From contig WBUN01000033.1 of the NCBI GenBank assembly GCA_008933705.1, positions 1 through 56,320 on the forward strand: DNA of 56,320 bases. Direction: 5' to 3'. This DNA comes from Hyphomicrobiaceae bacterium. GTDB taxonomy: Bacteria; Pseudomonadota; Alphaproteobacteria; Rhizobiales; Hyphomicrobiaceae. Of the stretch, positions 8,079 through 19,337 are shown in pieces; the first letter of the stretch is position 1, and each line of letters begins with the position of its first letter. The notes under the pieces are model-generated. The model had not been told where the DNA came from. It saw only the letters and a list, made by a program, of their open reading frames with translations, and did not search any database. The position numbers were made by a program, and so were the translations under genes.

Positions 8079-9221
8079 TCAGCCGAGGCGGCCGCGGAAG
8101 TCCTCGTAGCCGAAGCGGCGAACGACGCGGTAGCTCCCGTCCTCATCGAGGACGGCAAGGTCCGGCAGGGGTGCGCCGTTGAACGTATTGTTCTTGACGA
8201 AGCTGTACTGCATGAGGTCGCCGAACACGACTTGGTCGCCGACCCTCAGGGGCTGGGGGAACGAGTATTCGCCGATGACGTCGCCCGTCATGCAGGTCTT
8301 GCCGCCCAGGATGTAGTTGTGCGCGTGCACGCCCGGTGCGGCCGCCCCGAGAACAGGCGGCGTATAAGGAACCTCCAGCACATCCGGCATGTGGCAGCTC
8401 GCCGAGGCATCGAGGATGGCAATGTCCTTGTCGTTGCGATGGATGTCGAGCACGGACGCAACGAGGTAGCCGGCGTCGACCACCAGGCCCGCTCCCGGCT
8501 CGAGGATCACCGCCGCGCCGAATGCCGCCTGGAAGCGCTTGATGGCCGCGATCAGCCCGTCGACGTCGTATCCCGCCTTGTTGATGAAATGCCCGCCGCC
8601 GAAATTGACGGCCTTCACGCGCCTGACGTAGCCGGCAAACTCGCGCCCTACGTGCTCGATGAGGCCGACGGAGCCTTCGTGCGTCGCCTCGCAAAGTGCA
8701 TGCGCATGCAAGACCTCGATCTCGTCCCACGGCGCCTCATCGAGCGTGTCCCGCGTGGCGCCGAAGCGCGAGAAGGGCGCGCAGGGGTCGTACAGGCTGC
8801 CGCCGAGCGTCGCCATCGAGAAGCCCGGATTGATGCGGATGCCGATCTTGACGCCGGGCTTGCTCCTCACCAGTGGCAGGTAGCGGCGGATCTGCGCCGG
8901 CGAGTTGAAATAGATGTGGCCGGCGAACCCGAGCAGGCGGCGCACCTCCTCCTCCGTGTAGGCCGGCGCATAGACATGCACTTCCTTGCCGAAGTCCTCA
9001 CGGCCGAGGCGCGCCTCGAACTCGCCGCTTGCCGTCGTGCCGTCGAGAACCTCGCGCATGAGCGGGAACGCAGCCGGCATCGCAAATGCCTTGGTCGCGA
9101 GCAGAATCCGGCATCCCGTCTCGGCCTTGATGCGAGCCGCGGCCGCCAGGTTCACTCTAAGGCGTGCAACATCGAGCACGTAGGCCGGCGTGCGGATTCC
9201 GTCCGGCAGCTTCAGGCCCAT
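8079..9221 (-). CDS. nspC: Carboxynorspermidine/carboxyspermidine decarboxylase
   Basis: 380 residues of the fold III PLP decarboxylase family. The PLP lysine is in LLATKAFAMP (Lys44), a glycine-rich phosphate-binding EPGAG is at 241-245, and the C-terminal active-site cysteine is in GGKTCMTGD (Cys310). The enzyme removes CO2 from carboxynorspermidine or carboxyspermidine to give norspermidine or spermidine. It is the second gene of a two-gene operon, 16 bases after the stop of the matching dehydrogenase, so the pair forms a complete alternative polyamine pathway. Which diamine is used cannot be read from the sequence. Confidence 0.93.
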   Translation of the reverse strand: MGLKLPDGIRTPAYVLDVARLRVNLAAAARIKAETGCRILLATKAFAMPAAFPLMREVLDGTTASGEFEARLGREDFGKEVHVYAPAYTEEEVRRLLGFAGHIYFNSPAQIRRYLPLVRSKPGVKIGIRINPGFSMATLGGSLYDPCAPFSRFGATRDTLDEAPWDEIEVLHAHALCEATHEGSVGLIEHVGREFAGYVRRVKAVNFGGGHFINKAGYDVDGLIAAIKRFQAAFGAAVILEPGAGLVVDAGYLVASVLDIHRNDKDIAILDASASCHMPDVLEVPYTPPVLGAAAPGVHAHNYILGGKTCMTGDVIGEYSFPQPLRVGDQVVFGDLMQYSFVKNNTFNGAPLPDLAVLDEDGSYRVVRRFGYEDFRGRLG

Positions 9222-9237
9222 GCGTGGAGCCTCACCT

Positions 9238-10452
9238 TCAGGTTTTCACCGCGAACAGCTCTTTCTGGTCGCTTTCCGTGACGGGCTTGACGTGCCAGGG
9301 CAGCCCCTGCCGCGCAACCTCGTCCAGGAACGGCACGGGCGGCAGCTGCTCGACGTTGAAGACGCCTTTCCCCTTCCACAGGCCCTTGAACAGCATGATC
9401 GCCCCGGTCACGGCTGGAACGCCGGTCGTATAGGACACGGCCTGCGCCCCGACCTCGCGATAGCATTCGGCGTGATCGCAGACGTTGTAGATGATGACGG
9501 CGGCCGGCTTGCCGCTCTTGGTGCCGCGGATGATGCACCCGATCGAGGTCTTGCCCGTGTAGCCCTCTGCCAGCGAGGAGGGCGGCGGCAGCAGCTCCTT
9601 GAGGAACTCGATCGGGATCACGGGCGTGCCCTTGTACATGACCGGGTCGATCCGGGTCATGCCGACGTTCTGCAGCACGTCGAGGTGCTTGATGTAGTTG
9701 TCGGAGAACGTCATCCAGAAGCGGATCTGCTTCAGCCCTTTGATGTGCTTGACGAGGCTTTCCTCCTCCTCGTGATAGATGAGGTAGGATTTGCGCGGGC
9801 CGACCTGCGGATAGTCGATCATGGCCGCGATCGAAAGCGGGTCGATCTCGATCCACCTGCCCTCCTTCCAGTACTTGCCGCGCTGGGTGACCTCGCGCAG
9901 GTTGATCTCCGGATTGAAGTTGGTGGCAAACGCCTTGCCGTGGCTGCCATCGTTGCAGTCGACGATGTCGACGGTGTCGATCCCGTCGAACAGCTTTTCC
10001 TGGGCGTAGGCGCAGTAGATGTTGCTGACCCCCGGATCGAAGCCGCAGCCGAGCACCCCGATGATGCCCTTCTTGGCGTACTTGTCGTGATAGGGCCATT
10101 GCCACTTGTAGGAGAACTTGGCCTCGTCACGCGGCTCGTAGTTGGCGGTGTCGAGATAGTGCACGCCCGTCTCCAGGCATGCGTCCATGATCGGCAGGTC
10201 CTGATAGGGCAGCGCCATGTTGATCACCAGATCGGGCTTCACCTTGCCGATCAGCGCAACGACCTCCTGCACGTTGTCGGCATCGACCTGCGAGATGTCG
10301 ATCGGCGATTTCGCCTCGGCCTGCACCTTCTTGCAGCTCTCCAGCCGGCGCGACGCCAAGTGGATATGCTTGAACACGTCACGATTCATCGCGCACTTCT
10401 TGGCGACGACGGAGCCGGCAGCTCCCGCACCGATGATGAGAACCTTGTCCAA
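9238..10452 (-). CDS. Carboxynorspermidine synthase (saccharopine dehydrogenase family)
   Basis: About 404 residues. The N-terminal Rossmann motif VLIIGAGAAGSVVAKK begins three residues from the proposed start, followed by SRRLESC and the saccharopine-family signature GCGFDPGVSN. I prefer a TTG start at 10452 because AGGAG lies 6 bases upstream and the Rossmann strand starts directly; the upstream in-frame extension to 10530 looks non-coding. The enzyme condenses L-aspartate semialdehyde with a diamine using NADPH to form carboxy(nor)spermidine. It is transcribed just ahead of nspC, which completes the route in the cytoplasm. Confidence 0.88.
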   Translation of the reverse strand: MDKVLIIGAGAAGSVVAKKCAMNRDVFKHIHLASRRLESCKKVQAEAKSPIDISQVDADNVQEVVALIGKVKPDLVINMALPYQDLPIMDACLETGVHYLDTANYEPRDEAKFSYKWQWPYHDKYAKKGIIGVLGCGFDPGVSNIYCAYAQEKLFDGIDTVDIVDCNDGSHGKAFATNFNPEINLREVTQRGKYWKEGRWIEIDPLSIAAMIDYPQVGPRKSYLIYHEEEESLVKHIKGLKQIRFWMTFSDNYIKHLDVLQNVGMTRIDPVMYKGTPVIPIEFLKELLPPPSSLAEGYTGKTSIGCIIRGTKSGKPAAVIIYNVCDHAECYREVGAQAVSYTTGVPAVTGAIMLFKGLWKGKGVFNVEQLPPVPFLDEVARQGLPWHVKPVTESDQKELFAVKT

Positions 10453-10544
10453 GGCACGCTCCTGAGGTTGGGCAATCGGCCGATCCAGCCAACCCGGCAA
10501 ATGATGGCTTCCGGAGCAGACCGATTTCACTCCGAGCGGGCGGA

Positions 10545-10573
10545 ATAGAACAACCCCCCCGACATTTCAACAA
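10545..10573 (-). promoter_or_regulatory. Putative sigma70 promoter of the polyamine operon
   Basis: On the minus strand TTGTTG (10568-10573) and TTCTAT (10545-10550) are 17 bases apart, leaving a leader of roughly 85 bases before the TTG start. Moderate match, seen by eye. Confidence 0.33.
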
Positions 10574-10696
10574 CCAAGAGGGCTGTCCGTGCTCCCGCTC
10601 GCATGGGAGCGGCTGGGCGGTCTCGGGCCGCATGATGAATATGTGACATTGTATGCCGGCCAGGGTGGGGACGGCGACGGGCCCATTTGCGTCGAG

Positions 10697-10791
10697 CCAC
10701 ACTGGAAACCATAGGAATCCAGTGTCCCTTTGAATCCGAAGTTCGCAACCATGGGTGCCTCGAAGGCAGGCGAACTCCGGATTGGGGACAC
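10697..10791 (-). repeat. Half unit of the composite palindromic repeat family
   Basis: An inner stem, 10733-10746 with 10770-10783 (14 bp, one mismatch), is flanked by an outer stem, 10722-10728 with 10785-10791. The linker hairpin CACTGG (10700-10705) / CCAGTG (10719-10724) adjoins it. The sequence is a near copy, in reverse orientation, of the left half of the unit at 19149-19308. The right-hand hairpin is missing: similarity ends shortly after the CCACACTGG edge. It sits in the 436-base gap (10453-10888) between the polyamine operon and hsp20; apart from this repeat and the putative promoter nothing else is recognisable there. Confidence 0.85.
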
Positions 10792-10888
10792 CAGCAGACG
10801 GGCCTGGCGAACTCGGAGAACCAAAAGAAAGCGGGCGCCCCGCCGAGCGCCCGCGTCGCGGTTCGAGGCGGGCCTTCCGGCGCCGCCC

Positions 10889-11374
10889 TCAGGACTTCTT
10901 GATCTCGATCGTGCGCTCCGTCTTGACGGCCTCGGGACGCTTCTGCGCGACGACCTTCAACACCCCCTTGTCGAAGCGCGCCTCGACCTTGGAATCGTCG
11001 ATCGTGTCGGGCAATCTGAGCGAGCGCTCGAAGCTGCCGAAGCTGCGCTCGGAGAGGTAGTAGTTCTCCTTCTTCTCCTCGCGCTCCTGCTTCTTCTCAC
11101 CCTTGATCGTGAGGACGCCGCCGGTCAGCGTGACCTTGACGTCCTTCTCCTCGACGCCCGGCAGCTCGGCCTCGACAGTGATCGACTTGCCGTCGTCGCG
11201 CACATCGAAGCTCGGCATCAGCTCGGTGCTTCGGCCAAAGAAGGTCGGCAATGTCGGCCAACCACGATCGAAGCGCTCGAACACGCGGTCCATCTCGTCC
11301 CGAAGCGCGCTGTACACATCACGAGGACGTGAGGCCGGCAAGTCTGAGGTCTTGGAAACCGGAACATTGGGCAT
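10889..11374 (-). CDS. Small heat shock protein Hsp20
   Basis: 161 residues with a full alpha-crystallin domain (about residues 50-150): FDVRDDGKSITVEAELPG, then GVLTIKGEK and the C-terminal FDKGVLKVVAQK motif. A short variable N-terminal arm precedes it, and an IEIKK-type tail supplies the oligomer contact. It is an ATP-independent holdase. AAGGAG precedes the ATG. Upstream, in the gap shared with phaC, lies an FNR/FixK-type box centred about 83 bases before the start, so expression may rise at low oxygen. Small heat shock proteins also coat polyhydroxyalkanoate granules in some bacteria, which fits the phaC neighbour. Confidence 0.93.
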   Translation of the reverse strand: MPNVPVSKTSDLPASRPRDVYSALRDEMDRVFERFDRGWPTLPTFFGRSTELMPSFDVRDDGKSITVEAELPGVEEKDVKVTLTGGVLTIKGEKKQEREEKKENYYLSERSFGSFERSLRLPDTIDDSKVEARFDKGVLKVVAQKRPEAVKTERTIEIKKS

Positions 11375-11450
11375 GGCGAACTCCTTCAGTCAGTCTGACC
11401 TTCAGAAAAACAAGCGACACAGGCGATAGCCCCGCGCCGCAAGAATAGCG

Positions 11451-11464
11451 TTGATCTGCGTCAA
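11451..11464. promoter_or_regulatory. FNR/FixK-type binding site between hsp20 and phaC
   Basis: TTGATCTGCGTCAA matches the TTGA-N6-TCAA pattern of Crp-Fnr family oxygen-response sites in alphaproteobacteria. It is centred about 83 bases from the hsp20 start and 122 from the phaC start, so it could serve either or both divergent genes. No regulator gene of this family is in the window. Confidence 0.5.
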
Positions 11465-11579
11465 CATACCTCGGCAGGAACGCCATCCACCTCGACCATG
11501 GCCCGCTCGGAATTGACGAGCATCAAGGCGTAGGCGCCGCGAACAGAAAACATTAAGAAAAACTGAGCACAGTGAGATC

Positions 11580-13490
11580 ATGGCACACACAGCATCGGCC
11601 ACAGTCACGGCCATCGCGCCTGCGACAGCGGCGAAGGACAAGGAGCAGGCTGAGGCTCCGATCAGCCCGCCATCCCAGCAGAAGACGCCGCTTGATGCCC
11701 TTACCGCAGCGGCGCGTCTGGCACCGTTGCTCGGCATGACCGCGGCACGCGAGGACGATCCATCGCTGCGCCTTGCCGAGGTGCTCGACCGCTCTCTGCA
11801 CTACCTGCTTTCGCGCGCCACTCTTGGCCTGTCGCCAATGGCGCTGGCTGAAGCCTATTTCGACTGGCTGGTCCACCTTTCCTTCTCGCCCGGAAAGCAG
11901 CTTCAGCTCGTGCACAAGGGCCTGCGCAAGAACGTGCGCCTGGCCAGCTATCTGGCGCACTGCATGACACGGCTCGATCATGACAGCGAGCCGTGCATCT
12001 GCCCGCTGCCCCACGACAAGAGATTCAAGGACCCGGCCTGGCAGCGCTGGCCCTTCAATGTCATCCATCAGAGCTTCCTGCTGCAGCAGCAGTGGTGGCA
12101 CAACGCAACGACCGGCCTGCGCGGCGTGTCTCCTCAGCATGAACGGGCACTCGAATTCACCAGCCGGCAGATTCTCGACGTCCTCTCCCCATCCAACTAC
12201 ATCCTGACCAATCCCGAGCTGATCCAGAGGACGCAGGCGGAGGCAGGCCAGAACCTGCTGCGCGGTTTCTGGAATTTCGTCGAGGACTGGGAGCGCATCG
12301 CCAACGCCAGGCCCCCGGTGGGAACCGAGAGTTTCGTCGTCGGCAAGGATCTGGCGACGACGCCCGGCAAAGTCGTCTACCGCAACCGGCTGATGGAGCT
12401 CATCCAGTACGCGCCGACGACGGACAAGGTGCGTCCGGAGCCCATTCTCATCGTTCCGGCCTGGATCATGAAATACTACATTCTCGATCTCAGTCCCGCG
12501 AACTCGCTCGTGCGCTACCTTGTCGAGCAGGGCTTCACGGTCTTCATGATCTCCTGGAAGAATCCCGGCATCGACGACCGGGATCTCGGCATGGAGGACT
12601 ATCACCGGCTGGGACCGGTCGCCGCCGTGGATGCGGTTCGCCGCATCGTTCCCGACCAGAAGGTGCACGCCGTTGGCTACTGCCTCGGCGGCACGCTGCT
12701 GGCCTTGAGCGCGGCTGCCGCAACGCGCGACGAGAGCGACCCTTTCGCATCGCTCTCCTTCTTTGCCGCGCAGACCGACTTCACCGAAGCCGGTGAACTG
12801 ACCCTGTTCATCAGCGAGAGCCAGGTTGCCTTCCTCGAAGACATGATGTGGGAACAGGGCTACCTCGACACGCACCAGATGGCCGGCGCCTTTCATCTGT
12901 TGCGTTCGAACGATCTTGTCTGGTCACGCGTCATCCGCGATTACCTGATGGGCGAGCGCTCTCCCGTCTCCGATCTCATGGCATGGAACGCCGATGCCAC
13001 GCGCATGCCCTACCGCATGCACAGCGAATATCTGCGCCGCCTGTTCCTGGGTAACGACCTCGCCGAGGGACGCTTTGCGATCGGCGGCAGACCGGTAGCA
13101 CTGACCGACATACGCGCGCCCATATTCGCGGTGGGCACCGAGAACGATCACGTCGCGCCGTGGCATTCGGTCTTCAAGTTCAATCTGCTGATGGACACGG
13201 ACGTCACGTTCCTGCTGACCAGCGGCGGCCACAATGCCGGCATCGTGTCCGAGCCCGGCCATCGGGGCCGCCACTACCGCCTTGCCGCCAAGACCGAGAC
13301 GGACCGCTATATCGACCCGGAAACCTGGGCTCGCCAGACAGCCCCCAAGGACGGCTCGTGGTGGCCCGAATGGGTGCGCTGGCTGGAAGGGCGCTCGGGC
13401 AGCCCCACCGCGCCTCCGGCCATGGGCGCGCCGGGACGCGGGCTGCCCGCGCTCGAGGACGCGCCGGGCGTTTACGTCCTCCAGCCTTGA
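11580..13490 (+). CDS. phaC: Class I poly(3-hydroxyalkanoate) synthase
   Basis: 636 residues, slightly longer than typical class I synthases because of an Ala/Pro-rich N-terminus. The lipase-like box GYCLGG holds the catalytic Cys368; Asp523 (TENDHVAPWH) and His551 (SGGHNAG) complete the triad. An N-terminal PhaC domain precedes the alpha/beta-hydrolase core. The enzyme polymerises (R)-3-hydroxyacyl-CoA at the surface of storage granules. It is divergent from hsp20. Its last 19 bases overlap the 3' end of the convergent alcohol dehydrogenase. phaA, phaB and a phasin gene are not in the window, though a 3-hydroxyacyl-CoA dehydrogenase lies 4 kb away. Confidence 0.95.
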   Translation: MAHTASATVTAIAPATAAKDKEQAEAPISPPSQQKTPLDALTAAARLAPLLGMTAAREDDPSLRLAEVLDRSLHYLLSRATLGLSPMALAEAYFDWLVHLSFSPGKQLQLVHKGLRKNVRLASYLAHCMTRLDHDSEPCICPLPHDKRFKDPAWQRWPFNVIHQSFLLQQQWWHNATTGLRGVSPQHERALEFTSRQILDVLSPSNYILTNPELIQRTQAEAGQNLLRGFWNFVEDWERIANARPPVGTESFVVGKDLATTPGKVVYRNRLMELIQYAPTTDKVRPEPILIVPAWIMKYYILDLSPANSLVRYLVEQGFTVFMISWKNPGIDDRDLGMEDYHRLGPVAAVDAVRRIVPDQKVHAVGYCLGGTLLALSAAAATRDESDPFASLSFFAAQTDFTEAGELTLFISESQVAFLEDMMWEQGYLDTHQMAGAFHLLRSNDLVWSRVIRDYLMGERSPVSDLMAWNADATRMPYRMHSEYLRRLFLGNDLAEGRFAIGGRPVALTDIRAPIFAVGTENDHVAPWHSVFKFNLLMDTDVTFLLTSGGHNAGIVSEPGHRGRHYRLAAKTETDRYIDPETWARQTAPKDGSWWPEWVRWLEGRSGSPTAPPAMGAPGRGLPALEDAPGVYVLQP

Positions 13491-14485
13491 CGCCATCTGT
13501 CGCCCGGCACCAGGACCGCTGCACCGGTAAGCTCCCCCGACCTCAGCCGCGTGAGCGCTTCGTTCGCTGCACTCAGAGCGAAAGGCTCGACCTCGGTACG
13601 GATCGGGGTCTGCCCCGCCAGGGCCAGGAATTCTTCGGCGTCCCGGCGCGTCAGGTTGGCGACGGAACGCACGACGCGCTCACCCCAAAGCAGACGATAG
13701 GGCATGACGGGAATATCGCTCATGTGGATGCCGCCAAGGACGACGATGCCGCCCTTGCGCACGGTGGCGAGCGCGGCAGGAACGAGCGCCCCGACCGGAG
13801 CGAAGATGATCGCCGCATCGAGCTCCACGGGAGGCGTTTCGTCCGAGCCACCCGCCCAGGTGCAGCCGAGGTGGCGGGCAAACGCCTGCGCCTTCTCGTC
13901 GCCGGGTCTGGTGAAGGCGAAGACGGAGCGCCCCTGGTGCCCCGCCACCTGGGCAATGATGTGCGCGGCCGCGCCGAAGCCATAGATGCCGAGGTTCTCC
14001 GCATCACCGGCCATTTGCAGCGATCGGTACCCAATGAGGCCGGCGCACAGCAGTGGAGCGGCTTCGATGTCCGAATAGGGATCGGGAACTGGGAAACAGA
14101 AGTCGGCCTCGGCCACAGCGTACTCGGCATAGCCGCCATCGATGTGATAGCCGGTGAATGCGGGAGCGTCGCAGAGGTTCTCGCAGCCGCTGACGCAATA
14201 GCGGCATTGTCCGCAGGTGCGGCCGAGCCAAGGGATGCCGATGCGATCACCTGAGCGGAACCGCACGACCCCCTCCCCTGCGGCCTCAATCCTGCCGACG
14301 ATCTCGTGCCCGGGAACAAGAGGCAGCTTCGGCGCCGTCAACTCCCCGTCGACGATATGCAAATCGGTGCGGCAGACGCCGCAAGCGCTGATCTTCACGA
14401 GAACCTGCCCTGGCCCCGGCTTCGGCTTCGCCCGCCGCTCCAGACGCAGCGCCCGACCGGGCTCCGCGAGCACCATCGCTTTCAT
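13472..14485 (-). CDS. Zinc-dependent alcohol dehydrogenase (MDR family)
   Basis: 337 residues, normal for the medium-chain family. Catalytic zinc ligands are in GVCRTDLH (Cys38) and PGHE (His60, Glu61). The structural zinc lobe is TCGQCRYCVSGCENLC (Cys91, Cys94, Cys97, Cys105). The coenzyme motif is GIYGFGAAAH, a GxGxxA variant, suggesting NAD(H) or NADP(H). The overall pattern matches bacterial AdhA/AdhP-like enzymes that oxidise primary alcohols or reduce aldehydes, but the substrate cannot be fixed. It converges with phaC (19-base overlap) and diverges from the P-type ATPase gene, with a 193-base shared promoter region. Confidence 0.9.
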   Translation of the reverse strand: MKAMVLAEPGRALRLERRAKPKPGPGQVLVKISACGVCRTDLHIVDGELTAPKLPLVPGHEIVGRIEAAGEGVVRFRSGDRIGIPWLGRTCGQCRYCVSGCENLCDAPAFTGYHIDGGYAEYAVAEADFCFPVPDPYSDIEAAPLLCAGLIGYRSLQMAGDAENLGIYGFGAAAHIIAQVAGHQGRSVFAFTRPGDEKAQAFARHLGCTWAGGSDETPPVELDAAIIFAPVGALVPAALATVRKGGIVVLGGIHMSDIPVMPYRLLWGERVVRSVANLTRRDAEEFLALAGQTPIRTEVEPFALSAANEALTRLRSGELTGAAVLVPGDRWRQGWRT

Positions 14486-14678
14486 CGCTCAGCCCTCCAC
14501 CATACCTGCCGCATGATCGCACAGCGCAGGCTCAGAGCATCCAGGTGCGGCTCCCAGGTGTACGCGTGTCGGGCAACACGGCCACCGATCCTCCGCCATG
14601 CCATTGACCCGGCGCAAACCCTAACCTGCGGGACCTTGCCAGTATCCGCGCGACCGAACGTCCGAGAAGCGAGCCTGC

Positions 14679-17393
<2,715 letters not shown>

Positions 17394-18934
17394 GCCAGGG
17401 ACTCGGGCGGTAGCGCGGCTCGCCATAGAAGGCCTGCAGCCGCTCGAGAATGTGCAGGATTCGCCCGGCGCCCAGGCGATCCCCCCACTCCAGCGGCCCG
17501 AACGGATAGCCGAGGCCCAGCTTGGTGCCCTTGTCGATATCGGCCGGGGCGGCAATGGCGCGTTGCGCGATGCCACAGGCGACGTTGACAATCATCGCCA
17601 CAATGCGCTGGGCCACGAAGCCAGGGCTGTCGTTGATGATGACGACGCCCTGCCCGTCGGAAGCCAGCAGGGCGTGCGCGGCGTCGCGCATGGCGGGGTC
17701 GGTCGCCGGCGTGACCATCAGCGTGCGCGGCCCCTTCATGCCGAACAGCACGTCGATCGCGACCGAGCGGCGCGGATCGAGCTTGAGGTCGACGGCGGCG
17801 GTGGTGAGATCCCACCCGACCGGCGTCAACACGATCAGGGCGTCCGCGCTCGGCTTCTCACCCCTCTCCAGCGTGACCCCGGCGCGGGCGAACACGTCCA
17901 TGAGTGGTGCCTGCAGCTCGGGATGGTGCTCGCTCGGCCGCACCCACACGGATTTCGGCCGCGTGGTGGGCGCTGGAGCAAGGGGCGGCTCCACCTTCTT
18001 GCCGTTCTCGTAGCGATACCATCCGGCACCCGTCTTCTGCCCGAGCTGACCTGCGGCCACACGCTGGGCGGAGATGGGGAACGGCGCGTAGGCCGGCTCG
18101 CCGTAGAACAGCGCGTGGATGGACTCCATCACAGCGTGCTGCACGTCGATGCCGACCATATCGGCGAGCGAGAACGGCCCGAGCTTGAACCCGGGTGCGC
18201 CGGTCAGAATGCGGTCGATGTCGGCGACGGTGGCGATGTTCTCGGTGAGCAGGCGCTGCGCCTCCGGCACAAAGGCCCGGCCGACATGATTGACCAGGAA
18301 CGCCGGACTGTCGGTGCACAGCACCGGCTCGCGGGTCATGCGCCTGCCCAGAGCCATCATGGCGTCCGTGGCCCAGGGGGCGGTCTTCAGGCCCGGGATC
18401 ACCTCGACGAGGCGCATCAGCGGCACGGGATTGAAGAAGTGCATGCCGCCGACCCGCTCCGGCCGCTTGCAAGCGCTGGCGATGGCGGTGATGGGAATCG
18501 ACGAGGTATTCGAGGCGATGATGGTGTCGGGGCCGGCCAGCGCGTCGAGCCTGGCGAACACGGCCTGCTTGATATCAAGGCGCTCGATGATGGCCTCGAC
18601 GATCAGGTTGGCCTTGGCGACTTCCTCCAGGCTGCCGGCCACCGAGATGCGATCGACGGCCGCCTGAGCCTCGGCCGGCGGGACACTGCCTTTTTCCACC
18701 GCACGCTCGAGCATCTTGGCGATGAAGTCCTTGGCGGCCTGCGCGGCGCCGGGCTTCTCGTCGAAGGCGATGACGCGCATGCCGCCCTGGGCTGAGACCT
18801 GCATGATGCCGCGGCCCATGGAACCGGTGCCGACGACACCGACAGTGACGTCGGTTGCGTTTGGATCGAAAGACATGGCGTTCATCCCCTTGCCGCGGAA
18901 CTACAGCGCTCCCGCGATCGATTGACCCGCCAAA

Positions 18935-19100
18935 CTAGTGTCCCGATCGCGAAGTTCGTCACCATCTGCGGCACGCTCCGAACGAACTTCGCGATCGAAA
19001 GGACACTAGCAAGTCTATGATTCTAGTGTGGTTCAGATTCCGAAGTCCGCTTCGGAGGCTGGTCGCACGGTGGTAGCGGACTTCGGAATCACCACACTAG
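18935..19100. repeat. Composite palindromic repeat, unit 1 (hairpins A and B)
   Basis: Hairpin A: 18935-18943 pairs with 19001-19009 and 18944-18959 with 18982-18997, with an AAA bulge and a 22-base loop. Hairpin B: 19023-19032 pairs with 19091-19100 and 19036-19051 with 19075-19090, with a TCA bulge and a 23-base loop. Every stem base pair is perfect. Both ends read CTAG. The linker between A and B can itself fold: CACTAG (19004-19009) with CTAGTG (19023-19028). It lies between the PaaH-like gene and unit 2. No gene fits in 18886-19337. Confidence 0.9.
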
Positions 19101-19148
19101 GCCGTGTCATGGTCCGGCCGCAACACCGCGCTGCGCTCGGCGGCGCAT

Positions 19149-19308
19149 GTGTCCCCAATCCGAAGTTCGCCTGCCTTCGAGGCGCCGTGGTTGCGAACTT
19201 CGGATCCAAAGGGGACACCAGATTCCTATGATTTCTGGTGTGGTCTATGGTCCAGAAGTTCACTCGCGACCTCGCCGCACAGGTGGGGGAGCTTCTGAAC
19301 CACCACAC
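19149..19308. repeat. Composite palindromic repeat, unit 2 (hairpins C and D)
   Basis: Hairpin C: 19149-19156 pairs with 19211-19218 and 19158-19170 with 19193-19205. Hairpin D: 19238-19243 pairs with 19303-19308 and 19248-19258 with 19292-19302, one C/A-type mismatch in the inner stem, and a TCTA bulge. The linker stem CACCAG (19216-19221) / CTGGTG (19235-19240) is the co-varied counterpart of the one in unit 1. Sequence similarity to the 56-kb unit continues about 25 bases past the unit, up to the nitroreductase start region. Confidence 0.9.
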
Positions 19309-19337
19309 TGGGTCCCATCCGACAGGAATGCCCGAAC

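Noticed and set aside
18935-19308. Integron attC sites
   Set aside because: The bulged hairpins look similar in outline, but no RYYYAAC/GTTRRRY core boxes flank them and no integrase or cassette array is present.
18935-19308. CRISPR array
   Set aside because: There are only four hairpins of differing sequence, no regular spacer length and no cas genes.
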